A stretch of DNA of 64,000 nt from Yersinia similis (GTDB lineage Bacteria; Pseudomonadota; Gammaproteobacteria; Enterobacterales; Enterobacteriaceae). Numbering within the stretch: the stretch's first letter is position 1; every line of letters starts with the position of its first letter. A program made the position numbers and the translations under genes. Positions 8,086-21,227 of the stretch are shown here, in pieces. The notes beneath the pieces were generated by a model that did no database searches, was not told the origin of the DNA, and saw only the letters and a list, made by a program, of their open reading frames with translations. Where the stretch lies: positions 248,001 to 312,000 of the forward strand of contig NZ_CGBP01000001.1 in the NCBI RefSeq assembly GCF_001053095.1. Direction: 5' to 3'.

Positions 8086-10779
8086 ATGCAAAATAATTCG
8101 TCTACCCACTCAGCGGCTAACATCACACGTTACTTCTGGCTATTTATCGTACTTCTGCTCATGACTGTTGGGCTATATGCCTATAACTATACCAATGCTT
8201 ATCTGACTGAAAAGAAGCATGCTTTAACGAATATCGCTAACGGTTTGCAACAACGCATTGATGACTATCGTTATCATACTTACCAAATATATGATTTAGT
8301 CAATAATCCGATCAAAGCAAGTGAACCCCATCCTGCGGTGCAGGAAATCCGCCTGCGCCCTGACGTTTACTATATTGAAAAGCCTCGCAGAAAGACTGAT
8401 GCTGTCATTTTTGGTAACCACGAGCCTGCAACGCTGACCATGGCATTACAGATATCTGACTATCTTGATAACCTGTGGGGGCCGCAAAATGACACTTACT
8501 CAATGTACTATCTTAACGGGCAGGACAATAGTCTACTCCTGATTACGACTCAGGCACTAAAAGAGGTCACATCACGCTTTAAAGAGAACTACCTTACTGC
8601 CTTTGCTGAATCGCGACGGGCGGAAATGCTACAGCAGGTCAATACATTGGATGAGCGGGAGAGCTTCTCGCCCTTACGCAAATTACGCTTCCAGAATGCC
8701 TACTATTTCACCCTAAGAACCACCTTTAACCGCCCTGGCCATTTAGCCACCGTGATCGCATTTGACTTACCGATCAATGATTTAATTCCACCTAATATGG
8801 CACGTTCTAACTTCCTGCTTCAACCGGATAAAGTGCCACTCAATGAGGGGGCTGCCCCCGAAGATATTGCGGCAACCAGTGTGTCACTGAACGGCTCATG
8901 GGTTGAATTCTCCGCACCACTGGCAAATGTCACACTGAAAATTGTTTATCGTGTACCGGTTAGTAATTTGGTTATCGACTTATTAATAAACAACTTTTGG
9001 TTAATCCTAGCCAATATCGTGTTATTGACACTAACCATTTTGGCCGCCTATTTTGTCCGCCGCCAATATGGTCGTCCAAGTGCTGATATGACCGGACAAT
9101 TAGAAGCTCAGAGATTGTTGAGTCAGGAGATCATTACCAACCTACCGCAAGGCTTATTAATTTATGACTTCAGTAACAGCACTGTCATTGCCAGCAACAA
9201 GATAGCGGAAAATTTATTACCTCACCTGAATCTGCAAAAAATTGCCACTATGGCAGAGCAACACCACGGGGTGATTCAAGGGACGGTGAATAACGAAGTT
9301 TATGAAATCCACATGTTCCGTAGCCAGATTTCACCAGAGACGTATCTTTTTCTGCTTCATGATCAGGATAAAGAAGTCCTGGTGAATAAGAAATTGCAGC
9401 AAGCAAGGCGTGAGTACGATAAAAATCTGCAAGCGCGGAAACTGATGTTGCACAACCTGGGGATTGAACTTAGCCAACCAGTCCACCACATGAATCAACT
9501 TGCGCGTACATTAAAGGACACCACCGATTTGCAACAACAGCATGATCTTAAGACCAAGCTGGTTGAGCAATCTGAAACTATCCTTGAACTGATTGATAAC
9601 ATCACTTTACTGACTAAGCTGGAAACACAAGATTGGCAAACAGAACAACAGGTCTTCTCTTTATCAACCTTAATCGATACCCTACTACTGGATCTGCTCC
9701 CCTCGATTAATCAGAAAGGCTTAAATCTGTTTAATCATTTTCATGTCAGTCTTGACCAAACTTATCTAGGTGATGAAAAGGTATTACGTAAAATACTTTC
9801 GTTGTTGCTGAATTATTCTATCGTTACCACGGCTTATGGAAAAATCACCCTCAATGTAGATCATGAACCAGGGCACCCGGAACAATTGGTTATTCAAATA
9901 ATGGATACTGGCGCGGGTATTTCTGATGAAGAAATAGGTAATCTTAATTATCCTTTCCTTAGCCAAGCATTGGCCGACAGATACAATCATGGCTCGGGGT
10001 TGACATTTTTTTTATGTAACCAATTATGTAAAAAATTAAACGGCCAATTAGAGATTCGCAGTAAAGTAGATATAGGTACACGCTATACTATCCGGTTAAC
10101 AATAGCCGTTAAAAATGAACAACAAGGCACCCAGGAAAAATTACTGGATGGTGTCACAGTACTATTAGATATAACCTCAGAAGAAGTACGCTCTATCATT
10201 ACAATATTGTTAAATTCATTTGGTGCTAACTGCATTATCACCGATGATCGCCTACCAGGGCGGGATTATGATGTTACAATAACGGATAATCCGCAACATT
10301 ATGATAATTACACATTATTGCTCGCGGCAGATGAAACGGGGTTCCACCAGTTACAAAACAATTATATCAGGGTAAATTACAATTTAAGCCGCGCGGTTAT
10401 TGATTCAATATTATTATTAATCGAGCAGCGAATTTTATCTGAACAATCGCAACAAGAGGTTGAGTACATTACAGAAGATGATATAAACCTCTACGAGAGG
10501 CAACTAAAAACCAGTGACTATTATTCCTTATTTGTCGAGACAGTACCGGTAGATCTGAAGAAACTGTATACTGAACTTCAGCAAAGTGATTTAACATCAC
10601 TTTCGCAAACCGTACATCGATTAAAAGGCGTATTTGCCATGCTGAACCTGGTTCTCGGCAAGCAGCTATGTGAAACATTAGAACAGCATATCGCAGATGG
10701 CGATCGGTTGAAGATCGAAAATAGCATCAGTCAGATTGATTTTTTCATCACCAGACTGTTGCAGGAAGGTAACCCATAA
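8086..10779 (+). CDS. rcsD: Phosphotransferase RcsD of the Rcs phosphorelay
   Basis: An 897-residue inner membrane phosphotransfer protein. It has a membrane segment near residues 15-32, a periplasmic sensor region, a second membrane segment near 305-325, a histidine-kinase-like region without catalytic ability, and a C-terminal HPt domain. The phosphate-accepting His is H844 in TVHRLKG. RcsD relays phosphate from RcsC to RcsB in response to envelope stress. It lies 23 bp after the MFS gene and 2 bp before rcsB. The frame is intact over the full family length, which is notable because Y. pestis is reported to carry a frameshifted copy. Confidence 0.95.
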   Translation: MQNNSSTHSAANITRYFWLFIVLLLMTVGLYAYNYTNAYLTEKKHALTNIANGLQQRIDDYRYHTYQIYDLVNNPIKASEPHPAVQEIRLRPDVYYIEKPRRKTDAVIFGNHEPATLTMALQISDYLDNLWGPQNDTYSMYYLNGQDNSLLLITTQALKEVTSRFKENYLTAFAESRRAEMLQQVNTLDERESFSPLRKLRFQNAYYFTLRTTFNRPGHLATVIAFDLPINDLIPPNMARSNFLLQPDKVPLNEGAAPEDIAATSVSLNGSWVEFSAPLANVTLKIVYRVPVSNLVIDLLINNFWLILANIVLLTLTILAAYFVRRQYGRPSADMTGQLEAQRLLSQEIITNLPQGLLIYDFSNSTVIASNKIAENLLPHLNLQKIATMAEQHHGVIQGTVNNEVYEIHMFRSQISPETYLFLLHDQDKEVLVNKKLQQARREYDKNLQARKLMLHNLGIELSQPVHHMNQLARTLKDTTDLQQQHDLKTKLVEQSETILELIDNITLLTKLETQDWQTEQQVFSLSTLIDTLLLDLLPSINQKGLNLFNHFHVSLDQTYLGDEKVLRKILSLLLNYSIVTTAYGKITLNVDHEPGHPEQLVIQIMDTGAGISDEEIGNLNYPFLSQALADRYNHGSGLTFFLCNQLCKKLNGQLEIRSKVDIGTRYTIRLTIAVKNEQQGTQEKLLDGVTVLLDITSEEVRSIITILLNSFGANCIITDDRLPGRDYDVTITDNPQHYDNYTLLLAADETGFHQLQNNYIRVNYNLSRAVIDSILLLIEQRILSEQSQQEVEYITEDDINLYERQLKTSDYYSLFVETVPVDLKKLYTELQQSDLTSLSQTVHRLKGVFAMLNLVLGKQLCETLEQHIADGDRLKIENSISQIDFFITRLLQEGNP

Positions 10780-10781
10780 CC

Positions 10782-11435
10782 ATGAACAACCTTAATGTAA
10801 TTATTGCTGATGACCATCCAATTGTTTTGTTTGGCATCCGAAAGTCGCTTGAGCAAATTGAATGGGTAAACGTTGTCGGAGAATTTGAAGACTCCACCGC
10901 GCTTATTAACAATTTGTCCAAACTTGATGCCAACGTGCTAATTACTGACCTCTCTATGCCAGGGGATAAGTATGGTGATGGCATCACATTAATCAAATAT
11001 ATAAAACGACATTATCCAGATTTGGCTATCATTGTCTTAACTATGAATAATAATCCGGCTATCTTAAGCTCTGTCTTAGACTTGGATATCGACGGAATAG
11101 TATTGAAGCAGGGTGCCCCCGCTGACTTACCTAAGGCATTGGCCGCATTACAAAAAGGGAAGAAATTCACTCCTGAAAGCGTAGCCAAACTACTCGAAAA
11201 AATCAGTGCTAATGGTTACGGTGATAAGCGTTTGTCACCAAAAGAAAGTGAAGTTTTGCGGCTATTTGCTGAAGGCTTTCTGGTAACAGAAATTGCCAGA
11301 AAACTTAACCGTAGTATCAAGACCATTAGTAGCCAGAAAAAATCTGCAATGCTGAAGCTGGGTGTTGATAACGATATCGCTTTGCTAAATTATCTTTCGT
11401 CTGTGACGATTAGCCAAGTGGATAAAGAACTGTAA
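10782..11435 (+). CDS. rcsB: Response regulator RcsB
   Basis: A 217-residue NarL/FixJ-type regulator, nearly identical to the E. coli protein as I recall it. The receiver domain contains the acidic pair in IIADDHP and the phosphoacceptor D56 in LITDLSMPG. The C-terminal LuxR-type helix-turn-helix reads LSPKESEVLRLFAEGF through RSIKTISSQKKSAM. RcsB acts as a homodimer or with RcsA and other partners to control capsule, motility, biofilm and envelope genes. It is translated from the same transcript as rcsD, and a hairpin shared with the converging rcsC gene follows. Confidence 0.97.
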   Translation: MNNLNVIIADDHPIVLFGIRKSLEQIEWVNVVGEFEDSTALINNLSKLDANVLITDLSMPGDKYGDGITLIKYIKRHYPDLAIIVLTMNNNPAILSSVLDLDIDGIVLKQGAPADLPKALAALQKGKKFTPESVAKLLEKISANGYGDKRLSPKESEVLRLFAEGFLVTEIARKLNRSIKTISSQKKSAMLKLGVDNDIALLNYLSSVTISQVDKEL

Positions 11436-11456
11436 CTCTTGCCCCGCTCGACTCTC

Positions 11457-11487
11457 AAGCCCAGTTTTGCTCTGCAATACTGGGCTT
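11457..11487. terminator. Bidirectional terminator between rcsB and rcsC
   Basis: AAGCCCAGT (11457-11465) and ACTGGGCTT (11479-11487) form a 9-bp stem between the two convergent 3' ends, followed by ATTAATTAA on the plus strand. Confidence 0.7.
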
Positions 11488-11502
11488 ATTAATTAACGAA
11501 AT

Positions 11503-14376
11503 CTAACGTAAGCGCCGTACTTGGTCACTGTAGTAAAGCAGCATCTGGCGCAGAGTATCCAGCGTCACAGGCTTCGACAGGCAATTATCCATCCCCGCCT
11601 CAATGCAACGTTGTTTCCCCTCAGCCAAAGCATTCGCGGTTACACCAATAATCGGGAAATTGTGATTCAACTGCCGTAAACGCTCAGTTAAACGGTAACC
11701 ATCCATATTTGGCATGTTCACATCGGTCAACACCATATCCACGGTATTAGTATTTAACGCCACCAACGCATCCAAGCCATCATTAGCCGTAATGACACGA
11801 TAACCCAAAGTGGTTAGCTGATCTGCCAGTAAACGGCGGTTAATCGGATGGTCATCCACGACCAGAATTTGCAGGTCGGCATTATTATCTTGATTCGTTT
11901 TCGGTGCGAGTAACTGTAACGATGAATTCTCAACCGGCTGTTGACCCCGCAGTATCCAGTCCAGCAAGGGGACTATCTCCAGTAAAGTTGAAGTACTCAA
12001 TGACCAGTAAGCAGGGCGCGTCTCTTGTGGTAAACCAATATGTTCAATGGAGAGTTGGATCCATGCCAGTAAAGGGGTACTAAGTTGTGACGGATAATCG
12101 CAAATCAGCACATCTTCCGGCTGAGTCTGCTCACCACAGTAACGCCGAATTGTCGCGCCAAAGTAGCCAAGTAGATTGAGTAAATAGCTCTCCAGGCGTG
12201 CATTGCGAATATCTAACCACAGCACTTTTCCTTGCCAGCGAACATTGGCGGACAGAACAGTATTTTGGTTATGATACAATGGAATACGGATAGCAAAAAT
12301 ACTCCCCATCCCCAATTCAGATGTAACCTCGACATCGCCATCCATCAGGTTGACTAACTTCTCACAAATGGCCAGCCCTAATCCGGTTCCCTGAAAATGG
12401 CGTTGGACGCCGGTACCCACTTGGAAGAAAGGATCAAATAGCTGATTAATTTCACGTGAATCAATACCCATACCGGTATCCCGCACCTGAAATTCCAGAT
12501 AGTAACCACGCACGCGTACCTGCAAAACGATACACCCCGTGTCAGTGAATTTAATGGCATTATTCAGAAGATTAGAAATCACCTGTTGTAGGCGAACTGG
12601 GTCACTTTCTATGAGCCGTGGGACATCCGGTTCAATAAAACAATACAGTCCTAACCGTTTTTTGACGACCAAGGGCAAATAGTTAGCCGTGATATGGGTG
12701 ATCACTTCTACAGTAGAAAACTCGCTTGGCTCTATTTTCAGCTGTTCGGACTCTATTTTAGAAAAGTCGAGTATGTCACTGATAATTTTTAATAATAACC
12801 CCGACGAATTATTCATTGCCGTTACCAGCCGGTCTACTCCCTGCGGTAATTCCTTCGTTTGCAATAAATCGAGGTTACCGATAATGCCATACAGCGGCGT
12901 GCGCAATTCATGGCTGACGGTAGCCAGAAACATCGATTTTGATTGGCTGGCCTGCTCTGCCGCAGTGGCCATCTCTTGTAGTGACTCCTCCATTTTGACC
13001 CGAGAACTAACATCAACCAGCACACAAATCGCCACATCTTCATTGCTATAGCGTGAATGAACAAAGCTAATTTGCAGATTATTGTTGTTACTGGTCATTA
13101 CATCGACAAAGTTAGCCTGACGCTCACAAATAATGCGCGTAATACGTTCCCGATCTTCATTCGTCAGTAAACTAATATAGTTATGTGCCAATTCATTACT
13201 CAGGATGTTAGTACCATCACTGATACGCAAAATGGATATCCCAACAGGAGCCGAAGCCACAATTTTACGGTTGAATTGTTCGTGCTCCTCAAGCCTCAGC
13301 GCATTATCTTCAGCCGGATGAAACATTTTTCGCTCAAATAGCCAAGCTAACGTAAAAATCACTACGGCAGAGAGCGCATTAAGAATGAACACATTAAAAA
13401 TCAATAACTTGAATGTTTCTATTATCGTTTTGACGGGTAACGAATAAGCAATACTAAGGGGGGATGGCGGTAAAGTTCTCTTTAGAATAAGATCTTTATA
13501 ATCATCAGCATAACCAAAGTAAGATGGCGAATCGGGATAATCATCCAGTATAGCCGGATAACGATCACCTGATGCCATCTGTAACACTGGTTCATTATCC
13601 TGACCTAATAAGGTCACTCTGATAGGCAGTGTTCGGGAAGAAATAAAATCCTCCAAGCGGACACTCTGCTCAAAGCCAATCATAGCCTCTAATCTATTAC
13701 CTAGATAAACGGGGCTTAGAACATACAAAACGCCAATATCAGGACGAGCACCAGGTACCACCCAGTAAATATTGCTGTCTTTATCCTGATTCTGGGAATC
13801 ACGGTACTTTAGGGCATGTTCATACAGCGACTTAAGCAGGTTTTCTTGCAACGATGGGGCATTACGGATGTCAAAATCCACCAGACACAACGTATCAGTG
13901 CCAATAAAAAAGACACGATTGAGATCGTAAGCGGCAGTAAAGTTCTCTTTCCAGTACCAAATAAGGTTACTGAGAGTATTCACTGACGCTTGATTAGACG
14001 TGCTAGCCGTAGCGCAACCTGAATCAGAGTTAAGAGGGTAATATTGTGGTACCGCCTTTTTATTCATAACCATGCCACTAGTGACATCAGTGTCACTGGC
14101 ATTTTTATCTAGCCGATTTTCCGCCATATATTTAATATCGCGTATAATTTCGGCGGAATGCCGGATGTAGTTCTGCGCCAAACCAAAGTTGTTGTTATAT
14201 TCCTGACGAATATCGGCTTTTTTTTCGTTAAGTACATTCAGGATATAAAAAGTGGTCAATAATGCGCCAAGTGACCATAACATAATGGCCAATACCCGGA
14301 ACAAGTAGCGGGATATTTTTAGTGTCGTACGAAATGAAGAGAGATATTTCAATCGGATACCATGATGAAAAAGCAT
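11503..14376 (-). CDS. rcsC: Hybrid sensor kinase RcsC
   Basis: A 957-residue inner membrane kinase. It has a membrane segment near residues 20-42, a periplasmic domain, and a second membrane segment near 320-342. Then come a PAS-like region, the HisKA domain with H489 in VSHELRTP, an HATPase domain (NNAIKF, DTGMGI, GTGLGLAI), the RcsC-specific ABL region, and a C-terminal receiver with D885 in VLTDVNMPNMDG. Numbering is from the ATG at 14376. E. coli RcsC begins MKYL, which corresponds to a TTG at 14352 here (LKYLSSF). Neither start has a strong ribosome binding site, so the start is uncertain by eight codons. It faces rcsB tail to tail, as in E. coli. Confidence 0.95.
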   Translation of the reverse strand: MLFHHGIRLKYLSSFRTTLKISRYLFRVLAIMLWSLGALLTTFYILNVLNEKKADIRQEYNNNFGLAQNYIRHSAEIIRDIKYMAENRLDKNASDTDVTSGMVMNKKAVPQYYPLNSDSGCATASTSNQASVNTLSNLIWYWKENFTAAYDLNRVFFIGTDTLCLVDFDIRNAPSLQENLLKSLYEHALKYRDSQNQDKDSNIYWVVPGARPDIGVLYVLSPVYLGNRLEAMIGFEQSVRLEDFISSRTLPIRVTLLGQDNEPVLQMASGDRYPAILDDYPDSPSYFGYADDYKDLILKRTLPPSPLSIAYSLPVKTIIETFKLLIFNVFILNALSAVVIFTLAWLFERKMFHPAEDNALRLEEHEQFNRKIVASAPVGISILRISDGTNILSNELAHNYISLLTNEDRERITRIICERQANFVDVMTSNNNNLQISFVHSRYSNEDVAICVLVDVSSRVKMEESLQEMATAAEQASQSKSMFLATVSHELRTPLYGIIGNLDLLQTKELPQGVDRLVTAMNNSSGLLLKIISDILDFSKIESEQLKIEPSEFSTVEVITHITANYLPLVVKKRLGLYCFIEPDVPRLIESDPVRLQQVISNLLNNAIKFTDTGCIVLQVRVRGYYLEFQVRDTGMGIDSREINQLFDPFFQVGTGVQRHFQGTGLGLAICEKLVNLMDGDVEVTSELGMGSIFAIRIPLYHNQNTVLSANVRWQGKVLWLDIRNARLESYLLNLLGYFGATIRRYCGEQTQPEDVLICDYPSQLSTPLLAWIQLSIEHIGLPQETRPAYWSLSTSTLLEIVPLLDWILRGQQPVENSSLQLLAPKTNQDNNADLQILVVDDHPINRRLLADQLTTLGYRVITANDGLDALVALNTNTVDMVLTDVNMPNMDGYRLTERLRQLNHNFPIIGVTANALAEGKQRCIEAGMDNCLSKPVTLDTLRQMLLYYSDQVRRLR

Positions 14377-14428
14377 CGCCAGACAGGCTGTGTTAACAAC
14401 AGAATATACTACCGATAACCCATAAAAA

Positions 14429-14483
14429 AGCCAGCTCAGTTGCTTAACTGACAGGCGTTAAGCTCACTGGCTGGCTGTTTTTT
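14429..14483. terminator. Long hairpin between gyrA and rcsC
   Basis: AGCCAG/CTGGCT outer arms and GCTTAAC/GTTAAGC inner arms form a long imperfect stem. A T-run follows on the plus strand, and AAAAAAG on the plus-strand left gives a T-run on the minus strand. Its position downstream of gyrA suggests that it ends gyrA transcription before rcsC. Confidence 0.65.
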
Positions 14484-14526
14484 AATGACATAGTCATCTA
14501 AAGACTTGGTCGCCGCAGATGAATGA

Positions 14527-14550
14527 GCAGGTGCAATAAACCGCACCTGC
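14527..14550 (-). terminator. Short hairpin immediately after gyrA
   Basis: GCAGGTGC and GCACCTGC form a perfect 8-bp stem ending 10 bases beyond the gyrA stop. There is no T-tract, so it may stabilise the 3' end rather than terminate. Confidence 0.4.
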
Positions 14551-14560
14551 CAGGGCAACA

Positions 14561-17251
<2,691 letters not shown>

Positions 17252-17537
17252 CTACTGATTACCGGATTTAAAGGTACGAAACTATATCACAAAACGCAGA
17301 TTTTGGCGAAACTGCATGTTTTGGGTTAAACGACATGTTTTTGGTTAAAAAATAAGTTTTTAGCAAAACGACGGCGCTCTGGGATCATCCTCGCCGGCAA
17401 TCCTCCGGGGTATGGACTCTCACCACAAAATGATGGCCGCAAGCTCACGCCCTCGGCAACTTCGAGCACGAAGGGTAATACAAAAGATGGGGAACATGTA
17501 TAATCCGTGCAAAGAAACAAAACAGTGAGAACTCATC

Positions 17538-18266
17538 ATGCGAGCCAAAACGACAACCCGCCATCATAACGTTGATGAGCAAGAAATCGCTAAATTTGAA
17601 GCTGTTGCCTCCCGCTGGTGGGATTTAGAAGGTGAATTTAAGCCTCTCCACCGTATTAACCCCCTGCGCCTCAACTATATTTTGCAACGCTCTGGCGGTG
17701 TTTTTGAGAAAAAAGTGCTGGATGTCGGCTGTGGTGGCGGGATTCTGGCCGAAAGCATGGCACGTGAAGGTGCGCAAGTGACTGGCCTGGATATGGGCTA
17801 CGAGCCGCTACAAGTTGCGCGTCTGCACGCTCTGGAAACTGGCGTCAAACTCGAGTATGTGCAGGAAACCGTTGAAAATCATGCGCAGCAACACCCGCAA
17901 CACTACGATGTAGTGACCTGCATGGAGATGCTCGAACATGTACCGGATCCTGCTTCCGTGGTACGGGCCTGTGCACAATTGGTCAAACCGGGTGGGCATG
18001 TTTTCTTTTCGACCATTAACCGTAATACCAAGTCTTGGCTAATGGCCGTCGTTGGTGCCGAATATCTATTGAAAATGGTGCCTAAAGGCACACATGATGC
18101 GAAAAAGTTTATCCGCCCGTCAGAGTTAATAGGCTGGGTAGATCAAACGCCATTGCTTGAACGCCATATTATCGGGCTACATTACAACCCGATCACCGAC
18201 CATTTTAAGCTTGGCCGCAATGTTGATGTGAATTATATGGTGCATACTCAACGGGACAGCGAATAG
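17538..18266 (+). CDS. ubiG: Ubiquinone biosynthesis O-methyltransferase UbiG
   Basis: A 242-residue SAM-dependent methyltransferase that carries out both O-methylations in ubiquinone synthesis at the inner membrane. Motif I is [14 protein letters not shown], followed by the acidic GLDMG and the family-specific EMLEHVPDP. The N-terminal [20 protein letters not shown] is typical. The membrane-associating region with [14 protein letters not shown] and PKGTHD is present. Length equals that of the E. coli enzyme. The 300-bp gap to gyrA on the left contains no recognisable gene. Confidence 0.97.
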   Translation: MRAKTTTRHHNVDEQEIAKFEAVASRWWDLEGEFKPLHRINPLRLNYILQRSGGVFEKKVLDVGCGGGILAESMAREGAQVTGLDMGYEPLQVARLHALETGVKLEYVQETVENHAQQHPQHYDVVTCMEMLEHVPDPASVVRACAQLVKPGGHVFFSTINRNTKSWLMAVVGAEYLLKMVPKGTHDAKKFIRPSELIGWVDQTPLLERHIIGLHYNPITDHFKLGRNVDVNYMVHTQRDSE

Positions 18267-18470
18267 ATCAGTCGTAGAACCCACTGAGAGCAGGGCTAAA
18301 CACCTGCTCTTCTTGGTTTTTCACACGCTCTGTTATCAGTTTATATGCTGTTAATCGCCAGATCAGGCAGAAAGCGTTTTTTTCAGCAACAAAAGCGATA
18401 AATTACAGGGTCCTTTTATAATGTTTAATAAAACGGCAAACGATCAAATTTTTAAGATTTTCCGCAAAAT

Positions 18471-18491
18471 CTTATCCCCCAGAGGGATAAG
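18471..18491. repeat. Perfect 8-bp inverted repeat in the ubiG-nrdA gap
   Basis: CTTATCCC (18471-18478) and GGGATAAG (18484-18491) flank a 5-base centre. It lies about 270 bp upstream of nrdA and could be a protein site or a hairpin; no T-run follows. It also resembles paired, imperfect DnaA-type TTATCC sequences. Confidence 0.6.
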
Positions 18492-18548
18492 TAGTAAGTC
18501 CCAGTAATGGCGCAGCTTATAAGGCATTCGTAACAATTAACCCCCAAG

Positions 18549-18557
18549 TTATCCACA
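18549..18557 (+). promoter_or_regulatory. Perfect DnaA box upstream of nrdA
   Basis: TTATCCACA is an exact consensus DnaA box, with a related TTATCCCGT 4 bases downstream at 18561-18569. DnaA is known to act on the E. coli nrdAB promoter and links dNTP supply to replication; the same is inferred here. Confidence 0.75.
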
Positions 18558-18595
18558 CAATTATCCCGTTTTGTTCACTTGCCAAAAGCCTCAAT

Positions 18596-18643
18596 ACTCA
18601 CTATCTTGTTATCTGTCCAACACCCACCCACTATATATTGTGT
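18596..18643 (+). promoter_or_regulatory. Probable tandem NrdR boxes and nrdA promoter
   Basis: The 16-mer at 18628-18643 (CCACTATATATTGTGT) fits the NrdR-box consensus well. A weaker match at 18596-18611 lies 32 bp upstream, about three helical turns, the usual NrdR spacing. A TATACT at 18647-18652 could be the -10 hexamer. NrdR represses ribonucleotide reductase genes when nucleotides are plentiful. Confidence 0.62.
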
Positions 18644-18759
18644 TTGTATACTGAGCGATGGCACAAGTCAGTGCTTGAAAATTCAACTCGCAGTTTGAAA
18701 AAACGGCCTGTTGATCCCTTAGCTCACGCGCTACAAACACACTAAAGGTAAAAGAGCAC

Positions 18760-21048
18760 ATGAACCAAAGCCTACTTGTTACTAAACGCGATGGCAGCAA
18801 AGAACGCATCAATCTGGATAAAATCCACAGGGTCATCGACTGGGCCGCCGAAGGTTTACATAACGTATCGGTATCACAAGTAGAATTGCGTTCACACATT
18901 CAGTTTTATGATGGCATCAAAACCTCTGATATTCATGAAACAATCATCAAAGCCGCCGCAGATTTGATCTCCCGTGATGCACCGGATTATCAGTATCTGG
19001 CCGCCCGTTTAGCCATTTTCCACCTGCGTAAAAAAGCCTATGGGCAGTTTGAACCCCCTACGCTTTTCGCTCATGTGTCGAAAATGGTAGAAATGGGTAA
19101 ATATGACAAACATCTGCTGGAAGATTACACCGCAGAAGAATTTGAGCAGATGGACACTTTCATCGACCATTGGCGCGATATGAATTTCTCCTACGCTGCG
19201 GTTAAGCAGTTGGAAGGTAAATATCTGGTGCAGAACCGCGTGAGCGGTGAGATCTATGAAAGTGCCCAATTCCTGTACATTCTGGTTTCAGCTTGCCTGT
19301 TCTCCGGCTACCCGCGTGAAACCCGTCTGGATTACATCAAGCGTTTCTACGACGCTATCTCTACGTTTAAAATTTCACTGCCAACACCTATCATGGCGGG
19401 TGTGCGTACCCCCACCCGCCAGTTCAGCTCTTGCGTACTGATTGAATGTGGTGACAGCCTGGATTCTATTAATGCCACCTCCAGCGCTATCGTGAAATAC
19501 GTATCACAGCGTGCCGGTATCGGTATCAATGCAGGCCGTATCCGCGCGTTGGGTAGTCCAATCCGTGGCGGTGAAGCATTTCATACGGGTTGTATTCCAT
19601 TCTATAAACACTTCCAGACTGCGGTTAAATCCTGCTCACAGGGTGGTGTTCGCGGCGGCGCGGCCACGTTGTTCTACCCAATGTGGCATCTGGAAGTCGA
19701 GAGCCTGCTGGTACTGAAAAACAACCGTGGTGTTGAAGGTAACCGTGTCCGTCATATGGATTACGGTGTGCAAATCAACAAACTGATGTATCAGCGTCTG
19801 TTGAAAGGTGGAGATATCACCTTGTTTAGCCCTTCTGATGTACCGGGGTTATATGACGCGTTCTTTGCCGATCAGGATGAATTTGAACGCCTGTATGTCA
19901 AATATGAGCAAGACAGCAGTATTCGTAAGCAACGGGTGAAAGCGGTTGAGCTATTCTCTTTGATGATGCAAGAGCGTGCTTCTACTGGCCGTATCTATAT
20001 TCAAAACGTTGACCACTGCAACACGCACAGCCCGTTTGATCCTAAAATTGCCCCAGTGCGCCAGTCTAACCTATGCCTGGAAATTGCATTACCGACCAAG
20101 CCGCTGAATGACATCAACGATGAGAATGGTGAAATTGCGCTCTGTACTTTGTCAGCGTTCAACCTCGGTGCCATTGATAGCCTCGATGATTTAGAAGATC
20201 TGGCCATACTGGCAGTACGTGCACTGGATGCCTTGCTGGATTATCAGGACTACCCGATTGCAGCAGCACAGCGTGGTGCCATGGGCCGCCGTACCTTGGG
20301 GATTGGGGTAATTAACTTTGCGTATTATCTGGCGAAGAACGGCGTGCGTTATTCTGACGGCAGTGCCAATGACCTGACACACCGGACTTTCGAAGCCATT
20401 CAGTACTATTTGCTGAAAGCATCTAACGCACTGGCCCGTGAACAAGGCGCTTGCCCGTGGTTTAACGAAACCACGTATTCACAAGGTATTTTGCCGATCG
20501 ATACCTATAAGAAAGATTTGGATGCCATCAGCAGTGAGCCTCTACATTACGATTGGGAAGCACTGCGTAAAGAGATTCAGACTCACGGGCTGCGCAACTC
20601 CACGTTATCGGCATTGATGCCATCTGAAACCTCATCGCAAATCTCCAATGCGACCAACGGTATTGAACCACCGCGGGGTTACGTCAGCATCAAAGCCTCT
20701 AAAGATGGCATTCTGCGTCAAGTAGTGCCTGAATATGAACGCTTGAAAGGCGCTTACGAGCTGCTGTGGGAAATGCCTAATAATGACGGCTACCTGCAGT
20801 TGGTTGGTTTGATGCAAAAATTTGTCGATCAAGCGATATCGGCGAACACCAATTATGATCCAACCCGCTTCCCATCAGGAAAAGTACCGATGAAGCAGTT
20901 GCTGAAAGATTTACTGACCACCTATAAATTTGGTGTGAAAACGCTTTACTATCAAAATACCCGTGACGGTGCTGATGATGTGCAAGAAGACATTCAATCG
21001 AGTCTGCCGGGTGATGACGACTGCGAAGGCGGCGCATGTAAGATTTAG
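18760..21048 (+). CDS. nrdA: Class Ia ribonucleoside-diphosphate reductase, alpha subunit
   Basis: A 762-residue cytoplasmic enzyme that reduces NDPs to dNDPs. The N-terminal ATP-cone ([20 protein letters not shown]) senses ATP/dATP. The active-site cysteines lie in [22 protein letters not shown] (thiyl-radical Cys with nearby Glu) and [12 protein letters not shown]. The C-terminal redox pair is CEGGACKI. Length and motifs match E. coli NrdA. It is followed by a structured 191-bp gap and then nrdB and yfaE on the same strand. Regulatory sites for DnaA and NrdR lie in the 493-bp upstream gap. Confidence 0.98.
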   Translation: MNQSLLVTKRDGSKERINLDKIHRVIDWAAEGLHNVSVSQVELRSHIQFYDGIKTSDIHETIIKAAADLISRDAPDYQYLAARLAIFHLRKKAYGQFEPPTLFAHVSKMVEMGKYDKHLLEDYTAEEFEQMDTFIDHWRDMNFSYAAVKQLEGKYLVQNRVSGEIYESAQFLYILVSACLFSGYPRETRLDYIKRFYDAISTFKISLPTPIMAGVRTPTRQFSSCVLIECGDSLDSINATSSAIVKYVSQRAGIGINAGRIRALGSPIRGGEAFHTGCIPFYKHFQTAVKSCSQGGVRGGAATLFYPMWHLEVESLLVLKNNRGVEGNRVRHMDYGVQINKLMYQRLLKGGDITLFSPSDVPGLYDAFFADQDEFERLYVKYEQDSSIRKQRVKAVELFSLMMQERASTGRIYIQNVDHCNTHSPFDPKIAPVRQSNLCLEIALPTKPLNDINDENGEIALCTLSAFNLGAIDSLDDLEDLAILAVRALDALLDYQDYPIAAAQRGAMGRRTLGIGVINFAYYLAKNGVRYSDGSANDLTHRTFEAIQYYLLKASNALAREQGACPWFNETTYSQGILPIDTYKKDLDAISSEPLHYDWEALRKEIQTHGLRNSTLSALMPSETSSQISNATNGIEPPRGYVSIKASKDGILRQVVPEYERLKGAYELLWEMPNNDGYLQLVGLMQKFVDQAISANTNYDPTRFPSGKVPMKQLLKDLLTTYKFGVKTLYYQNTRDGADDVQEDIQSSLPGDDDCEGGACKI

Positions 21049-21058
21049 TTTTTAGTTC

Positions 21059-21150
21059 AGGCCCTCCCCGGTTATCCATAATGGCGTTGTTTATGCCACG
21101 GGTAACTGGGGTAACTCACTCTGACGCTACCGCCGTTACAGGGCCTTTTT
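21059..21150 (+). promoter_or_regulatory. Structured intercistronic element with terminator-like end between nrdA and nrdB
   Basis: An outer stem AGGCCCT (21059-21065) with AGGGCCT (21140-21146) is followed by a run of T residues. Inside it, CCCCGGTTA can pair with TAACTGGGG (one G-U). The shape is that of a terminator or attenuator placed inside the operon, about 90 bp before the nrdB start. Confidence 0.55.
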
Positions 21151-21227
21151 TATTTGTCCGTTACGCGACCGATTTGCCCGTTACGCGATGCTATTTGCCT
21201 ATTACGCTATTTGTCCTTTGCACGACC
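21151..21227 (+). repeat. Imperfect 20-bp tandem repeats before nrdB
   Basis: Three to four decaying copies of a unit like TTTGCCCGTTACGCGATGCT begin at 21153, 21173, 21194 and about 21210. They lie between the intercistronic hairpin and the nrdB ribosome binding site. Confidence 0.75.
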
